A DNA stretch of 64,000 bases, from the NCBI RefSeq assembly GCF_026652115.1, contig NZ_JAPPSQ010000004.1, positions 228,588 through 292,587 of the forward strand. The letters are read 5' to 3'. This document shows positions 36,044 to 45,250 of this stretch, piece after piece. This DNA is from Algoriphagus sp. PAP.12. Lineage in GTDB: Bacteria > Bacteroidota > Bacteroidia > Cytophagales > Cyclobacteriaceae. Position 1 is the stretch's first letter, and each line of letters opens with the position of its first letter. The notes under the pieces were generated by a model. That model did not search any database, was not told the DNA's origin, and was given only the letters and a program-made list of their open reading frames with translations. Both the position numbers and the translations under genes were made by a program.

Positions 36044-36810
36044 GTAAAGTAGCATTCATCACGGGAGGGACCCGAGGAATCGGCTTAGGAATCGCCAAAT
36101 CCATGGCGCAAAAAGGCTTTGATTTGGCTTTGAATGGAATGCGGGACAAAGATTCTGTTTTGACCATTTTGGAGGAATTAGAAAAATCAGGAATCCAAGC
36201 AGATTACTTTCAGGGGAATATTGGCAGTGCGGAAGATAGGTCTCGAATCTTAGAAGAGATTCTTGAAAAATTCGGCAAAATCAATGTTTTGGTCAATAAT
36301 GCAGGAGTGGCTCCAAAAGTTCGGGCAGATATTCTGGATGTTGTAGAAGAGGATTTTGATTACGTGGTAGACACTAATATGAAAGGAACATTTTTCCTCA
36401 GTCAGGCAGTCGCAAAGTCTATGATCAAATCTAAGGAGAAATGCCCTGAAGATTTCTTCACAATCATAACTATCACCTCTGTCTCTGCTGTTTTAGCTTC
36501 CACTAACCGTGTAGCTTATTGCATGTCCAAATCGGGGCTTTCAATGATGAATCAGACTTTTGCTGTGAGATTAGCGGAATACGAAATCCCAGTATTTGAA
36601 ATCAGACCTGGAATCATCGAAACTGACATGACTGCCGGAGTCAAAGAAAAATATGAGACCCAAATCGCCAATGGCTTGACCTTGGAGCCAAGAATGGGAA
36701 AACCGGAAGATATTGGAAAAACCGTAGCTGCTTTGGCTGAAGAAACTTTGACTTATGGCACAGGTCAAATCATCACTTTGGACGGAGGAATGACGGTTGG
36801 GAGACTTTAA
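36040..36810 (+). CDS. Short-chain dehydrogenase/reductase (SDR)
   Basis: A 256-residue classical SDR: the TGGTRGIG nucleotide-binding loop, NNAG ([11 protein letters not shown]), the catalytic Ser in ITSVSAV, Y-x-x-x-K (AYCMSKSG) and the C-terminal [15 protein letters not shown]. It resembles FabG-type 3-ketoacyl reductases, but its position in a sugar catabolism operon suggests a sugar or keto-acid substrate. It overlaps the reductase as ATGA and ends by four bases into a convergent gene. Confidence 0.87.
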   Translation: MSKVAFITGGTRGIGLGIAKSMAQKGFDLALNGMRDKDSVLTILEELEKSGIQADYFQGNIGSAEDRSRILEEILEKFGKINVLVNNAGVAPKVRADILDVVEEDFDYVVDTNMKGTFFLSQAVAKSMIKSKEKCPEDFFTIITITSVSAVLASTNRVAYCMSKSGLSMMNQTFAVRLAEYEIPVFEIRPGIIETDMTAGVKEKYETQIANGLTLEPRMGKPEDIGKTVAALAEETLTYGTGQIITLDGGMTVGRL

Positions 36811-37112
36811 TCTCGACCCATATTCCAAAAAAGAAAAGCAAGCGTAGCCAACACAAGGACTCCGATTAAGACAACAGCACCCAAAAGATATTTTTTGCGT
36901 TGTTTCTCTTCATCAGGAGTTACATCTCTGATTTGATCTTTCTTTTTCGCCTCCTCTTCCATTGCAACTCCGATCGGTAATCCAATGGCAATGCCCACAC
37001 CTATGTAGGCAAAACTTCCCAATGCAGTACTCATGGCAACTCCAATTGGCAAACCAATTAGCATCCCCATCATGATATAATAACCTTTAGGCTTCTTTTC
37101 AGTTTCTGACAT
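36807..37112 (-). CDS. Hypothetical glycine-zipper membrane protein
   Basis: A 101-residue protein from the ATG two bases after the peptidase stop. It has two similar glycine-rich helices (GMLIGLPIGVAM and GIAIGLPIGVAM), a charged KKK stretch and a C-terminal membrane helix (LLGAVVLIGVLVLATLAFLF). The duplicated IGLPIGVAM unit is conspicuous. The function is unknown. It is the last gene of a minus-strand group with the M1 peptidase and the acetyltransferase. Confidence 0.7.
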   Translation of the reverse strand: MSETEKKPKGYYIMMGMLIGLPIGVAMSTALGSFAYIGVGIAIGLPIGVAMEEEAKKKDQIRDVTPDEEKQRKKYLLGAVVLIGVLVLATLAFLFWNMGRD

Positions 37113-37114
37113 TT

Positions 37115-38692
37115 TTATCTCTCTAGCATTAACCAATAATTAGGGTCAACAATCGGTTCAGTAGCACTCTGAACAAGTACTGATTCTTTCCCTAAAACCA
37201 CCTTTTGGATCCCGTTTGAAGTTTCTACTTCAACTGGCATTCCAAAGTCAATTCCAGACAATTTCACCTGCCAGCCTTTCTTTCCTTTTTTCTTCACCTC
37301 CACTTTTGGAATGTCTGTCGTCTTGAGATAAAGCTCAAAAAAGCCAGACAAATCTTTCCCTGAATAGTCTTGAACAAAGTCTGTGAAATCCTTCGTTGTC
37401 ACTTGGTTTTGATAAGTAAATCGCTCATCTGTTGCAAATGCTTTCAGCATTGGAAAGAATATTTCATCTCCCAAAATCCCACGAAGAGAATGGATGATAA
37501 AAGAGCCTTTGCTATAGATTTCACCGTGATAGGCTTCCTCTTCGGTGCTGTTTGGTGGACTTTGCACGGGCTTTTCATGTGGGATCCCTCTCAAAACAGA
37601 TTTAGCTTTCTTCAGATATTCCTCTTCTCCTCCATGTTCGAGATAAAATAGAATATCTCCATAAGCTGTCAGTCCTTCGTGAATCCACATATCTGCCCAA
37701 TCTCCTACAGAAACCTTATTTCCAAACCATTCATGTCCCAACTCATGGTGAAGCAACCAATCATATTGAGTTTTTCCTAATGGAATATATTGGAAATTAT
37801 TCCCATAGGCATTGATTGTCTGATGCTCCATTCCCAAATAGGGTGTTTCTACGACCGCCACCTTATCATCTGGCCAAGGAAAAGGACCGAAATACTTCTC
37901 GTGTGTCTGGGTACTTTCCTCCAAAATCTCCAAAAGTGATGCTGCTTTTGCCTTATTTTCATCTAAAACATATACAGTCATCGGTATCTGGGCTCCTGAG
38001 GAAGAATTGTAAATTTTCGACTCTTCGTGAAAAACCCCCAGGGTGAAATTAATCCCATAATTATTGATTGGATAGCTAGTCGCCCAATGATAAGTCACTC
38101 TTTCCCCTTCCTCTATTGTCTCCAATAAACGTCCATTGGCAGCTACGAAATATGGCTTTTTGACAGTGAAAAAGAGATTCACACCTTCTGAAGGCTCACT
38201 GCTCGGATGATCTAATGCAGGCATAAAAATCTTGGCTCCTTCACCCTGTGAGGATAATCCCATCCAATCATTCCCCAGTTCATCCTTGGTCCAGGTAAAA
38301 CCTCCAGTCCAAGGAGGATTAATAGCTATTGGCGTTTTCCCAGAATATTCCACTTTCACAGAGTTGCAAGTACAATCAACCGGAATGATATCTAGAACAT
38401 CATCATGGTGGATAAAGGTCACTTTCTCACCATTCATCGTAACATTGGAAACCGTATACTCATCGATCAACTGAAGTCGAATGGTATCCAGTTTCTCTTT
38501 GGCTTCGAAGGTGATTGTATTAGAACCAGCGATTGCCTGAGTCTCTGGAATCAATTCCAACCTTAAGTCATAATGCAGGACTTTAAACTTTTGCTGAAGT
38601 GGATCAACTGGACCTCCCCAATCCCAATTTTGGGAAAATGAAAGATTCGACAACAACAAAAAAAGGGTGATGAGAAATGAATAGCGCTTCAT
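37115..38692 (-). CDS. M1 family metallopeptidase, secreted
   Basis: The 525-residue protein begins with a signal peptide (MKRYSFLITLFLLLSNLSFS). It carries the M1 motifs GMEHQTINAYG (the GxMEN equivalent) and H316-E317-x-x-H320 with the distal glutamate 19 residues later (E339 in WIHEGLTAYG). The N-terminal saddle domain is present and the C-terminal helical domain short. It is a zinc aminopeptidase, probably periplasmic. A longer frame exists upstream, but the signal peptide fixes this start. It follows the GNAT gene after 22 bases. Confidence 0.9.
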   Translation of the reverse strand: MKRYSFLITLFLLLSNLSFSQNWDWGGPVDPLQQKFKVLHYDLRLELIPETQAIAGSNTITFEAKEKLDTIRLQLIDEYTVSNVTMNGEKVTFIHHDDVLDIIPVDCTCNSVKVEYSGKTPIAINPPWTGGFTWTKDELGNDWMGLSSQGEGAKIFMPALDHPSSEPSEGVNLFFTVKKPYFVAANGRLLETIEEGERVTYHWATSYPINNYGINFTLGVFHEESKIYNSSSGAQIPMTVYVLDENKAKAASLLEILEESTQTHEKYFGPFPWPDDKVAVVETPYLGMEHQTINAYGNNFQYIPLGKTQYDWLLHHELGHEWFGNKVSVGDWADMWIHEGLTAYGDILFYLEHGGEEEYLKKAKSVLRGIPHEKPVQSPPNSTEEEAYHGEIYSKGSFIIHSLRGILGDEIFFPMLKAFATDERFTYQNQVTTKDFTDFVQDYSGKDLSGFFELYLKTTDIPKVEVKKKGKKGWQVKLSGIDFGMPVEVETSNGIQKVVLGKESVLVQSATEPIVDPNYWLMLER

Positions 38693-38714
38693 TTCGGAAA
38701 GATACGGAATTCCT

Positions 38715-39212
38715 TTAGGATGGATAAAGCCGATAAAGCATCTCCAGTAAAGGAACGCCAAAGTTTCTGGATTTTACTTGAGAAATCTTTTTGAATCCAA
38801 ATCGCTCATAAAGACTGACAGCTGGATCCAAACCAGAAGTGGTATACAAATAAGCTCCTTTATAGCCCTTTTCATTGTAAAAACTCATCCATTCTTTCAT
38901 GAGCTTTTTGCCTAATCCCATTCCCCGATAGGCTTTCTCCAGAATGAAATAACGAAGCTGAGCCTGTTCATCTAAACGATGCATCAGAAGCAAAAATCCG
39001 ATCATTTTCCCATCAGATTCCACCACCCAAACTCTATCACGATTGGTATTGTACTGCTTATAAAACTCCAGCAGGCTTTCCATCACATAGGCTTCGAAGC
39101 CCATTCCAAACCCATGCTCTTCAGCATAAATTTTCCCATGCAAAGCAGCCACTTGTCCAAGATCCCCGGGATTCAAATTATAGCGAATGGTAACGGTTGA
39201 TGGTATAGACAT
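38715..39212 (-). CDS. GNAT family N-acetyltransferase
   Basis: The 165-residue protein has the GNAT core with the acetyl-CoA motif RGMGLGKKLMKEWM preceded by the beta4 strand (LRYFILEKAY), and the late LYERFGFKKIS element. The N-terminus resembles MarR-associated GNAT domains (GDLGQVAALHGKIYAEEHGFG), but no MarR domain is present. The substrate is unknown. It is the first gene of the minus-strand group leading into the M1 peptidase. Confidence 0.85.
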   Translation of the reverse strand: MSIPSTVTIRYNLNPGDLGQVAALHGKIYAEEHGFGMGFEAYVMESLLEFYKQYNTNRDRVWVVESDGKMIGFLLLMHRLDEQAQLRYFILEKAYRGMGLGKKLMKEWMSFYNEKGYKGAYLYTTSGLDPAVSLYERFGFKKISQVKSRNFGVPLLEMLYRLYPS

Positions 39213-39254
39213 AAAAACTTTTTAAAAGTCTATGAAACTACTCAAAATCAAGCA

Positions 39255-39285
39255 AAAAGAAAACCGCCCAGTTCCCCAGGCGGTT
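39255..39285 (-). terminator. Terminator after the UPF0158 gene
   Basis: AACCGCC (39262-39268) and GGCGGTT (39279-39285) form a seven-pair stem, followed on the minus strand by TTTTCTTTTT. It begins five bases past the UPF0158 stop. Confidence 0.75.
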
Positions 39286-39289
39286 AAAA

Positions 39290-39727
39290 TTAATCTTCTG
39301 CGTAATTGAAGCTATCCACTTGCTCCTTCACCCAGTCCAAATATTTAGACTTACGATATTCTACCCAGTCATTTTTGTACTTCGACTCATCAATCAAAAA
39401 CTTGAAAGCGGTCAAAGATTTAGTTTTGGTCAACGAATTCACCAAGTCTTCTGCAAGACTCTTTTCCTTGACTTTTCGGTCAATAAAATCTTGCATCATT
39501 TGATGCTCTTGAGGAATTTCCATTTTAGTGAATTCCGCATAGTTGTCAGGCTCAGCATCTATTTCATCCAAAATATCCTCTTCATCCGGAGTCAGATCAT
39601 AATTAAAATAATCCTCATCATCGGGCATGAAGTGAACCTTCTTTTTGTCGATCTGATAAAAGCAGACCATCCCTTTAAGTAATTGGGCAGCAATATAATC
39701 TGCCTCTTTTTCAGTAAGCGAAAGCAT
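39290..39727 (-). CDS. UPF0158 family protein
   Basis: This 145-residue, acidic, cytosolic protein has the pattern of UPF0158: an N-terminal short helix-strand region, a very acidic middle (MPDDEDYFNYDLTPDEEDILDEID) and the conserved C-terminal aromatic block (DESKYKNDWVEYRKSKYLDWVKEQV). The function is unknown. It has its own terminator and appears monocistronic. Confidence 0.75.
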   Translation of the reverse strand: MLSLTEKEADYIAAQLLKGMVCFYQIDKKKVHFMPDDEDYFNYDLTPDEEDILDEIDAEPDNYAEFTKMEIPQEHQMMQDFIDRKVKEKSLAEDLVNSLTKTKSLTAFKFLIDESKYKNDWVEYRKSKYLDWVKEQVDSFNYAED

Positions 39728-39827
39728 TGGTGGTATTAGAAATTTTTAGAAAAATAGTGAATGTCAGTTTTTGTACCAATTGTTTTTTCAATGCAAACAA
39801 AATTCCAAAAAATTGATAATTCACCAA

Positions 39828-40466
39828 CTATTCGAAAAGTTTTTTCAAAACCTCCTGATTTAGTTCATGTCCCCCTTCAAAATGAATAATTTCAGCTGTT
39901 TTTTCCAGCTTTTTCATCAATTCGGATTGTTTTTCCAGGCTTTCTTGAGTTATCATCGAATCTTGATCACCCAAAACAATTGTAAATTTTGTGGAAGAAA
40001 ATCTCTCTTTTGCTTCAGTCAACTTTAAATCGTGAGCAAATCCTCCCGACCAAAGCACCAAATGCTCTATTTTTTCCGACCATCTACCCGCCCATCGGGT
40101 AGCCGTAGCGGCCCCTTGGGAAAATCCCAAAACATTTATTTTGGGTAATACTGAATAGCTCTGAAGAATTGATTCCATCAAACCGTCCAAATACCGATGA
40201 TTGTTGGCGATTGCCGTTTCTCTTTCATGCTTGGTCATCCAATTGGCTCCAACTCTCCCCTGAAAGTTCTGAAGGTAGCCATAATTAGTTCCTTCGGGAG
40301 CTACAATCAGTCGGTCTGGATTAAAAAAAGGATTGAATTTCCTGATAAAAAACTCTGCCAGCTGTCCATACCCATGGAAGACTATCCAAATCTCAGATTC
40401 CTGAAAATTGGGATCATGAGAAATCACATAATGGGCTTCAAAGGGAAACTGAAAACTCTTTTTCAC
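39828..40466 (-). CDS. Alpha/beta hydrolase, phospholipase/carboxylesterase family
   Basis: The 212-residue protein has the nucleophile elbow GFSQG (S116), the acid Asp in GDQD (about D167 or D169) and the late His in GGHE (H200), with the oxyanion FHGYG near the N-terminus. It resembles cytosolic carboxylesterases. There is no signal peptide. It follows the cytidine deaminase gene after four bases, so the two are probably co-transcribed. The substrate is not predictable. Confidence 0.85.
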   Translation of the reverse strand: MKKSFQFPFEAHYVISHDPNFQESEIWIVFHGYGQLAEFFIRKFNPFFNPDRLIVAPEGTNYGYLQNFQGRVGANWMTKHERETAIANNHRYLDGLMESILQSYSVLPKINVLGFSQGAATATRWAGRWSEKIEHLVLWSGGFAHDLKLTEAKERFSSTKFTIVLGDQDSMITQESLEKQSELMKKLEKTAEIIHFEGGHELNQEVLKKLFE

Positions 40467-40470
40467 TTGG

Positions 40471-40950
40471 CTATCCTTTCAAATCATCAAACTTCAATGG
40501 CAACAAGGCACTTATTCCTTTTACTCTATAAACTTTGGAATTGGGCTGCAAAAACAACATAGTGATTTCTTTCCCAAATCGATTTTCAACTTCATTGATT
40601 GTTTGTCGGCATATACCGCATGGCGAAACTCCAGCCCAAGTTTCTTCTCCATCTCTTTGGGCTACAACCGCCATCATTTTGGGAGCCAAATCTGGGAAAT
40701 TTGCTCCGGCATATCCCAAAACCAATCTCTCAGCGCAGACCCCAGTCGGGAAACTTACATTTTCTTGATTGCTGCTTTGCAGGAACTCTCCATTTTCTAG
40801 TTTCACCGCCGCTCCGACGTGAAAATTAGAATAGGGGGAATATGAGTTTTTTGAAATTTCCTGAGCTCTCAAAATCAACTGATTTTCTTCTGCGGAAAGC
40901 TCATGAAGCTCCAAAACTTCAATTTGTTGGCTTGAATCCAAATACTTCAT
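40471..40950 (-). CDS. cdd: Cytidine deaminase
   Basis: At 159 residues it fits the homotetrameric CDA class. The zinc motif is clear: C72-A-E74 (GVCAERLVL) and P-C111-G-I-C114 (SPCGICRQTINE). SPYSNFHVGAAV is the substrate loop. It deaminates cytidine and deoxycytidine in pyrimidine salvage. It precedes the alpha/beta hydrolase by four bases and is divergent from the saccharopine dehydrogenase gene. Confidence 0.95.
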   Translation of the reverse strand: MKYLDSSQQIEVLELHELSAEENQLILRAQEISKNSYSPYSNFHVGAAVKLENGEFLQSSNQENVSFPTGVCAERLVLGYAGANFPDLAPKMMAVVAQRDGEETWAGVSPCGICRQTINEVENRFGKEITMLFLQPNSKVYRVKGISALLPLKFDDLKG

Positions 40951-41066
40951 AATCGATTTGTCTAGGGTGAAATCGAACGAACAAAGTAATCATTTGTTCT
41001 ACAAAAAATGGATTTCTGCCTTTTTCCTGCCAGATTTATAAACCTAATCACTAATCTATCGCCTTC

Positions 41067-42401
41067 ATGCAACAAGTATTGATTTTGGGAGGAGGAAAGT
41101 CTTCCACTTTTTTAATTGATTATTTGGCAGATACCTGCTCCAGTAAAAACAGGTTTTTGACACTCGCTGATTTAGATGAAAAAGCAGCTTCTCAAAAACT
41201 CCGAAACAGAGCAAATACAGAGGCTGTTAACTTAGATATTCAAAATGATACCAGCCGAAAATCCATGATTTCAAAAGCTGACGTTGTGATTTCAATGTTA
41301 CCCGCTTTCATGCATCCTATCGTTGCTAAAGATTGCTTAGAACTGGAGAAACATTTTTTCTCTGCATCATACGAGTCCGGAGAGATGAAAGCTATGAAGG
41401 AAGAAATTGAAAGCAAAGGGCTTTTCTTCCTCAATGAATGCGGGCTTGATCCCGGTATCGATCATATGTCAGCAATGAAAATAATCCATGAAGCCAAAGA
41501 AAAGGGAGAAAAAATCACTTCTTTCAAATCGTTTTGCGGTGGTCTTTTGGCACCAGAAAGCGAGACCAACCCCTGGAAATACAAATTCACCTGGAACCCA
41601 AGAAATGTGGTTTTGGCTGGACAGGGAACCTCGAGATATATTGAAAAAGGTGATTTGAAATTCGTCCCTTATCATCAACTTTTCAAAAGGCTGGAAACAG
41701 TCCAATTCCTTGGTTTGGGAGATTTTGACGGATATCCCAATCGGGATTCCTTGAGTTACAGAAAAGTCTATGGTTTGGAAGAAATCCCAACCATGCTTCG
41801 GGGCACTCTCCGAAGAGCGGGCTATTGCAAGGCATGGGACATCTTCATCCAATTGGGAATGACTGATGATAGTTTTGATATGGAAATGCCTGAAGGAAGC
41901 TCTCTCAGACAGTTTTTGAATGCTTTTTTACCCTATAACGACACGTTGTCTGTAGAAGAAAAACTGACTGAACTTATCCCCGAATTGGATTTTCCTACTT
42001 TCGAAAAAATTCAATGGTTAGGATTTTTCAGCGACCGAAAACTTCCTAAAACTAAAGGAAGTCCTGCTCAACTTTTACAAGCAATCTTGGAAATTGATTG
42101 GGCGCTGGAACCCGAAGACCGGGATATGATCGTGATGCAACATCAGTTTGAAATCGAAGGAGAATATGGCAAAAAACTGCTCACTTCAAGCTTGGTTTGC
42201 TTTGGTGAAGATTCTACTTATACCGCAATGGCTAAAACTGTTGGTCTTCCACTTGCCATCGCTGTGGACCTGTTTTTGGAGAGAAAAATTTCTTTGAAAG
42301 GCCTTTACGTTCCAGTAGTACCAGAGATCTATTTACCGATTTTAGAAAAATTAGAATCCTATGGAATTAAGTTCAGAGAAAGTGAATCACCTTTGAATTA
42401 A
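41067..42401 (+). CDS. Saccharopine dehydrogenase C-terminal-type protein
   Basis: This 444-residue protein has a Rossmann start (QVLILGGGKSSTFLIDYL), an AxxVISMLPAFMHP strand, the NECGLDPGIDHMSAM block and the SFKSFCGGLLAPESETNPWKYKFTWNPRNV sequence of saccharopine dehydrogenases of the Lys9 type. It probably converts saccharopine to glutamate and aminoadipate semialdehyde in lysine breakdown. The partner lysine-ketoglutarate reductase is not in view. It ends five bases from the convergent DUF4249 gene. Confidence 0.9.
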   Translation: MQQVLILGGGKSSTFLIDYLADTCSSKNRFLTLADLDEKAASQKLRNRANTEAVNLDIQNDTSRKSMISKADVVISMLPAFMHPIVAKDCLELEKHFFSASYESGEMKAMKEEIESKGLFFLNECGLDPGIDHMSAMKIIHEAKEKGEKITSFKSFCGGLLAPESETNPWKYKFTWNPRNVVLAGQGTSRYIEKGDLKFVPYHQLFKRLETVQFLGLGDFDGYPNRDSLSYRKVYGLEEIPTMLRGTLRRAGYCKAWDIFIQLGMTDDSFDMEMPEGSSLRQFLNAFLPYNDTLSVEEKLTELIPELDFPTFEKIQWLGFFSDRKLPKTKGSPAQLLQAILEIDWALEPEDRDMIVMQHQFEIEGEYGKKLLTSSLVCFGEDSTYTAMAKTVGLPLAIAVDLFLERKISLKGLYVPVVPEIYLPILEKLESYGIKFRESESPLN

Positions 42402-42406
42402 ATCCT

Positions 42407-43459
42407 TCAGGGATTCCAATCAGCTGGAGGATCTATATCTGCCCCCTCAGACAATCGACAATCATCTGGAATTATCGCCTCTTTTTGTGCGAAGGTCAAA
42501 TCACTTTTGTCGATATAAATTCGTCTTTGGGTTTCTGATCCAACCATAAAAAATCCAAGAACTGTTTCTTCTGGATTTTCCAAGTTGATCATATTTCCGC
42601 GGAAAGTTGCAGGAGGAGGATCGAAGACAGATCCCGAAATCTCCGTTTGCTGCTTTACCAATTTCAAAAAGCGATAGGCTTCCTGAGAAATACTTATTTG
42701 GCGAATATCTGCCCGGTAAGTAGTGATAAAGCGAAGTCCATCATCTGCAATATATGCAACAGGTACCTTTGTAGTCAAGCCATTGAAATTATCATCCTGG
42801 GCTATAAAAACTCCTTCATTTACTGTTTCTGTCCTAAAACAAACAATGCAACAATCCTTTGGTTGGGGTTCTCTACTTGGGTTGGTGTCAGAGGGTCGAG
42901 GAGTATATAAATCTGGCCTTGTTCTTAGCACATAGACTGCAGGAGCACTCTCCCAATAGTAAAAGTTATTTTGATCTCCTGGATCAGTAATTTCAGCAAC
43001 AATCCGAATACCTGACCTATCAATTTCCTCCCCTTCTATTGGAATCCTGATAGTTTGAACAGAAAGGTTATTTATTTCCGGAACAGGTTGCACAGTCTCA
43101 GGAAGGGAGGTATAGACAGTTCCATTGGAAGTTTGAATTTGTAAAGTGTATGTTTTACCAACTTCTGTGGCAAAATCCTCAGAAGTCCAATAAACCCCAG
43201 CTTCTTCTTCCTCCAAAAAAACTACTTTCCCGGTATTGTCCCTAATAATTACTGTGGCATTGGAAACTGGTCGAATCAAGCCCTCAAAAACAGATCCATA
43301 GGTATCACTCCTAGTCAACCGAACAGATTGTTTCCCTGGGTCTGTAGTAATCATACCATCCACTGTCAGCAATTGAGCCCCCTCCCCCAATTCTACCCCA
43401 TAGGGATCGATACAAGAGAGCAGAGGCAACAATAGGAAGTAGAAAAGTCTTTTCACCAT
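42407..43459 (-). CDS. DUF4249 family lipoprotein
   Basis: The 350-residue protein has a lipoprotein signal ending in LLSC. The N-terminal half (LLTVDGMITTDPGKQSVRLTRS, then ATVIIRDNTGKVVFLEEEEAGVY) is the Ig-like DUF4249 pattern, with a beta-rich remainder. Such proteins usually follow a TonB-dependent receptor and are placed on the cell surface or the periplasmic face of the outer membrane. Here no receptor gene lies upstream or downstream, so it stands alone. The function is unknown. Confidence 0.85.
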   Translation of the reverse strand: MVKRLFYFLLLPLLSCIDPYGVELGEGAQLLTVDGMITTDPGKQSVRLTRSDTYGSVFEGLIRPVSNATVIIRDNTGKVVFLEEEEAGVYWTSEDFATEVGKTYTLQIQTSNGTVYTSLPETVQPVPEINNLSVQTIRIPIEGEEIDRSGIRIVAEITDPGDQNNFYYWESAPAVYVLRTRPDLYTPRPSDTNPSREPQPKDCCIVCFRTETVNEGVFIAQDDNFNGLTTKVPVAYIADDGLRFITTYRADIRQISISQEAYRFLKLVKQQTEISGSVFDPPPATFRGNMINLENPEETVLGFFMVGSETQRRIYIDKSDLTFAQKEAIIPDDCRLSEGADIDPPADWNP

Positions 43460-43610
43460 AAATTCTTAATTCAAAAATCCAGAAGGTTTAATTTACATTC
43501 CAATATAAGCAGCCGATTCATTGGTAAGATAAGTCAAGATGAAATTTAGCCTAAAATCAGAAAATTTAGATAAGAAAAGCAAATTCAGCCTTTTGGAACC
43601 TCCCTAATTT

Positions 43611-44318
43611 TCAATATCCTAGCAAAAATCCTGAGATAAGGCTCTTATAAAAATCAGTGTATTCTCCAGTAGTATTTTTGAGAGTATGCTCTGTTCTTGA
43701 AAAAGAGAAAATGGCTTTTGAAAAAGATTTTACAACTCTATGAATTTGTTTCTGTGGATTGTCACGGACAGCAATTTCTGAAATTGCAAAAAATCCTATC
43801 TCCTCCAATTTCACACTCAAATCCTCCATTTGCCGAGGAGGAAGAATGCACCAAAAAACACCATTAGGCCCAAGCAATTGATCTACTGAAATGATCAATT
43901 CATCAAAAGACAATTTATCAGTGTGAAGCGCCTGATTTCTTTTTTGGTCTCGGGATTTGAGATGATCTAGAAAATAGGGTGGGTTGGAGACGATCATATC
44001 AAACTTTTCGTCACTTTTGAAGTTTTGAATCGCTCCTTGAGAAAGACTTAACCTTTCTGCGAAATCACTTTTTTCGAAGTTTGATTTCGCCTCCTGACTT
44101 GCATCTTCATCTAACTCTATCCCTGTAACTCTTGCTTTTTCAAATCTTTGGGCAAGCATCAAAGCAATCACCCCAGTGCCAGATCCGATATCTAAAATCT
44201 GTTTGGGAGAATCAAAATCGGCCAAAGCGCCTAGTAAAATTGCATCGGTAGAAATCTTCATAGCAGACTTCTCCTGCTCTACCCTAAATTTTTGAAATTG
44301 AAACCAGGTATTTCCCAT
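43611..44318 (-). CDS. trmN6: tRNA1(Val) (adenine(37)-N6)-methyltransferase
   Basis: This 235-residue methyltransferase has motif I DIGSGTGVIALMLAQ (about residues 43-57) and the N6-adenine catalytic motif N112-PPY, with the N-terminal FRFKQF-like FQFQKFRVEQEKSAMKISTDAILLG that is typical of the YfiC/TrmN6 group. It methylates the N6 of adenosine 37 in tRNA-Val. It overlaps the DUF2179 gene by one base. The family is sure; the exact substrate is by analogy. Confidence 0.85.
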   Translation of the reverse strand: MGNTWFQFQKFRVEQEKSAMKISTDAILLGALADFDSPKQILDIGSGTGVIALMLAQRFEKARVTGIELDEDASQEAKSNFEKSDFAERLSLSQGAIQNFKSDEKFDMIVSNPPYFLDHLKSRDQKRNQALHTDKLSFDELIISVDQLLGPNGVFWCILPPRQMEDLSVKLEEIGFFAISEIAVRDNPQKQIHRVVKSFSKAIFSFSRTEHTLKNTTGEYTDFYKSLISGFLLGY

Positions 44319-44920
44319 CAGGTCCTGGCTTTGCTAAAAAGTTTGCTCTTGAATCGAGGCCTATCCTCCATCACATTAAAATCATCCTCAGAAACCCTTT
44401 TCACACTTTCAATTGTGTAAAATGCTCTTTCATCGACCTCTTTTACTTTGGTCACAAACTCCTGAAGATTCTCTCTCTTCATCACAGTAAAAAGCAAATT
44501 TACTTTTCCATATCTTCCTTCGGCTCCAACATTGGTGAATCTATAATCCCTTTCTTTCATGAAATCCAATAGCTCTTGTTGAGGCTTCGGAGTGATCACT
44601 CGTACCAAAACTCTACCCAAAGCTAGCTTCTCTTCAAAATACATTCCCACATAGGTTCCCGTCCCAAACCCAGCTGCATAAGCAATATAGGAAAGGGGAT
44701 TGTTGATGTTTTGGAAAATCTGACCGATTGCCAACAACCAAATCAAGGCTTCAAAAAAGCCCAATATCGGAGCCACATTGCGCTTGCCATTCATCATAAA
44801 CATGATTCTGAGCGTATTGATAGAGACATCTCCCACTCTCGCGCAGAAAATCAATGCAGGCATGATTATATAATTGAACAGCTGTTCGGATACTCCAAAT
44901 TCTAGCAGGAAGTCTTGCAT
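44318..44920 (-). CDS. UPF0316 / DUF2179 membrane protein
   Basis: The 200-residue protein has three N-terminal membrane helices (IMPALIFCARVGDVSINTLRIMF and others). A cytosolic YitT-C/DUF2179-like domain follows (YGKVNLLFTVMKRENLQEFVTKVKEVDERAFYTIESVKRV). The function of UPF0316 proteins is unknown. The gene shares one base with trmN6 (TGATG), so the two form a translationally linked pair. A TACCTTTG box on the minus strand at 44944-44951 may start this transcript, though no TTG lies at the usual spacing. Confidence 0.85.
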   Translation of the reverse strand: MQDFLLEFGVSEQLFNYIIMPALIFCARVGDVSINTLRIMFMMNGKRNVAPILGFFEALIWLLAIGQIFQNINNPLSYIAYAAGFGTGTYVGMYFEEKLALGRVLVRVITPKPQQELLDFMKERDYRFTNVGAEGRYGKVNLLFTVMKRENLQEFVTKVKEVDERAFYTIESVKRVSEDDFNVMEDRPRFKSKLFSKART

Positions 44921-45250
44921 TTTCTTGATAATGAAATATTCCGCAAAGGTACGAGAAAGGTGGAAATTGGGTTGTATTTATCTAACCTCAAATCAGATTT
45001 TATTCATCTGAATTTTGGATCGAGATTTAGTCATTCAAATACATTAATAATTGAAATCAAACATAAATCTTAAGCTAAATGAAATAAGTCAAGGGATGAA
45101 ATTCTCTAAAAAATAAAATAGCTCTTTGAATTGATACTGGAATAACGCTTCTTTTAACTAAGTTTGATTCGTTAATCGCCATTAGTCTTAATCAAAAAAA
45201 ATTAATTTTTGCAGAATTAAGTTCTGTCAGGATTATCCAAAAATAAAAAA
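44921..45250. other. AT-rich 330-base gene-free gap
   Basis: The right end of the minus-strand pair and the start of the lone glycosyltransferase are separated by DNA clearly richer in A and T than the window. Apart from the TACCTTTG box at 44944-44951 I see no hairpin, repeat or credible short gene in it. Confidence 0.6.
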
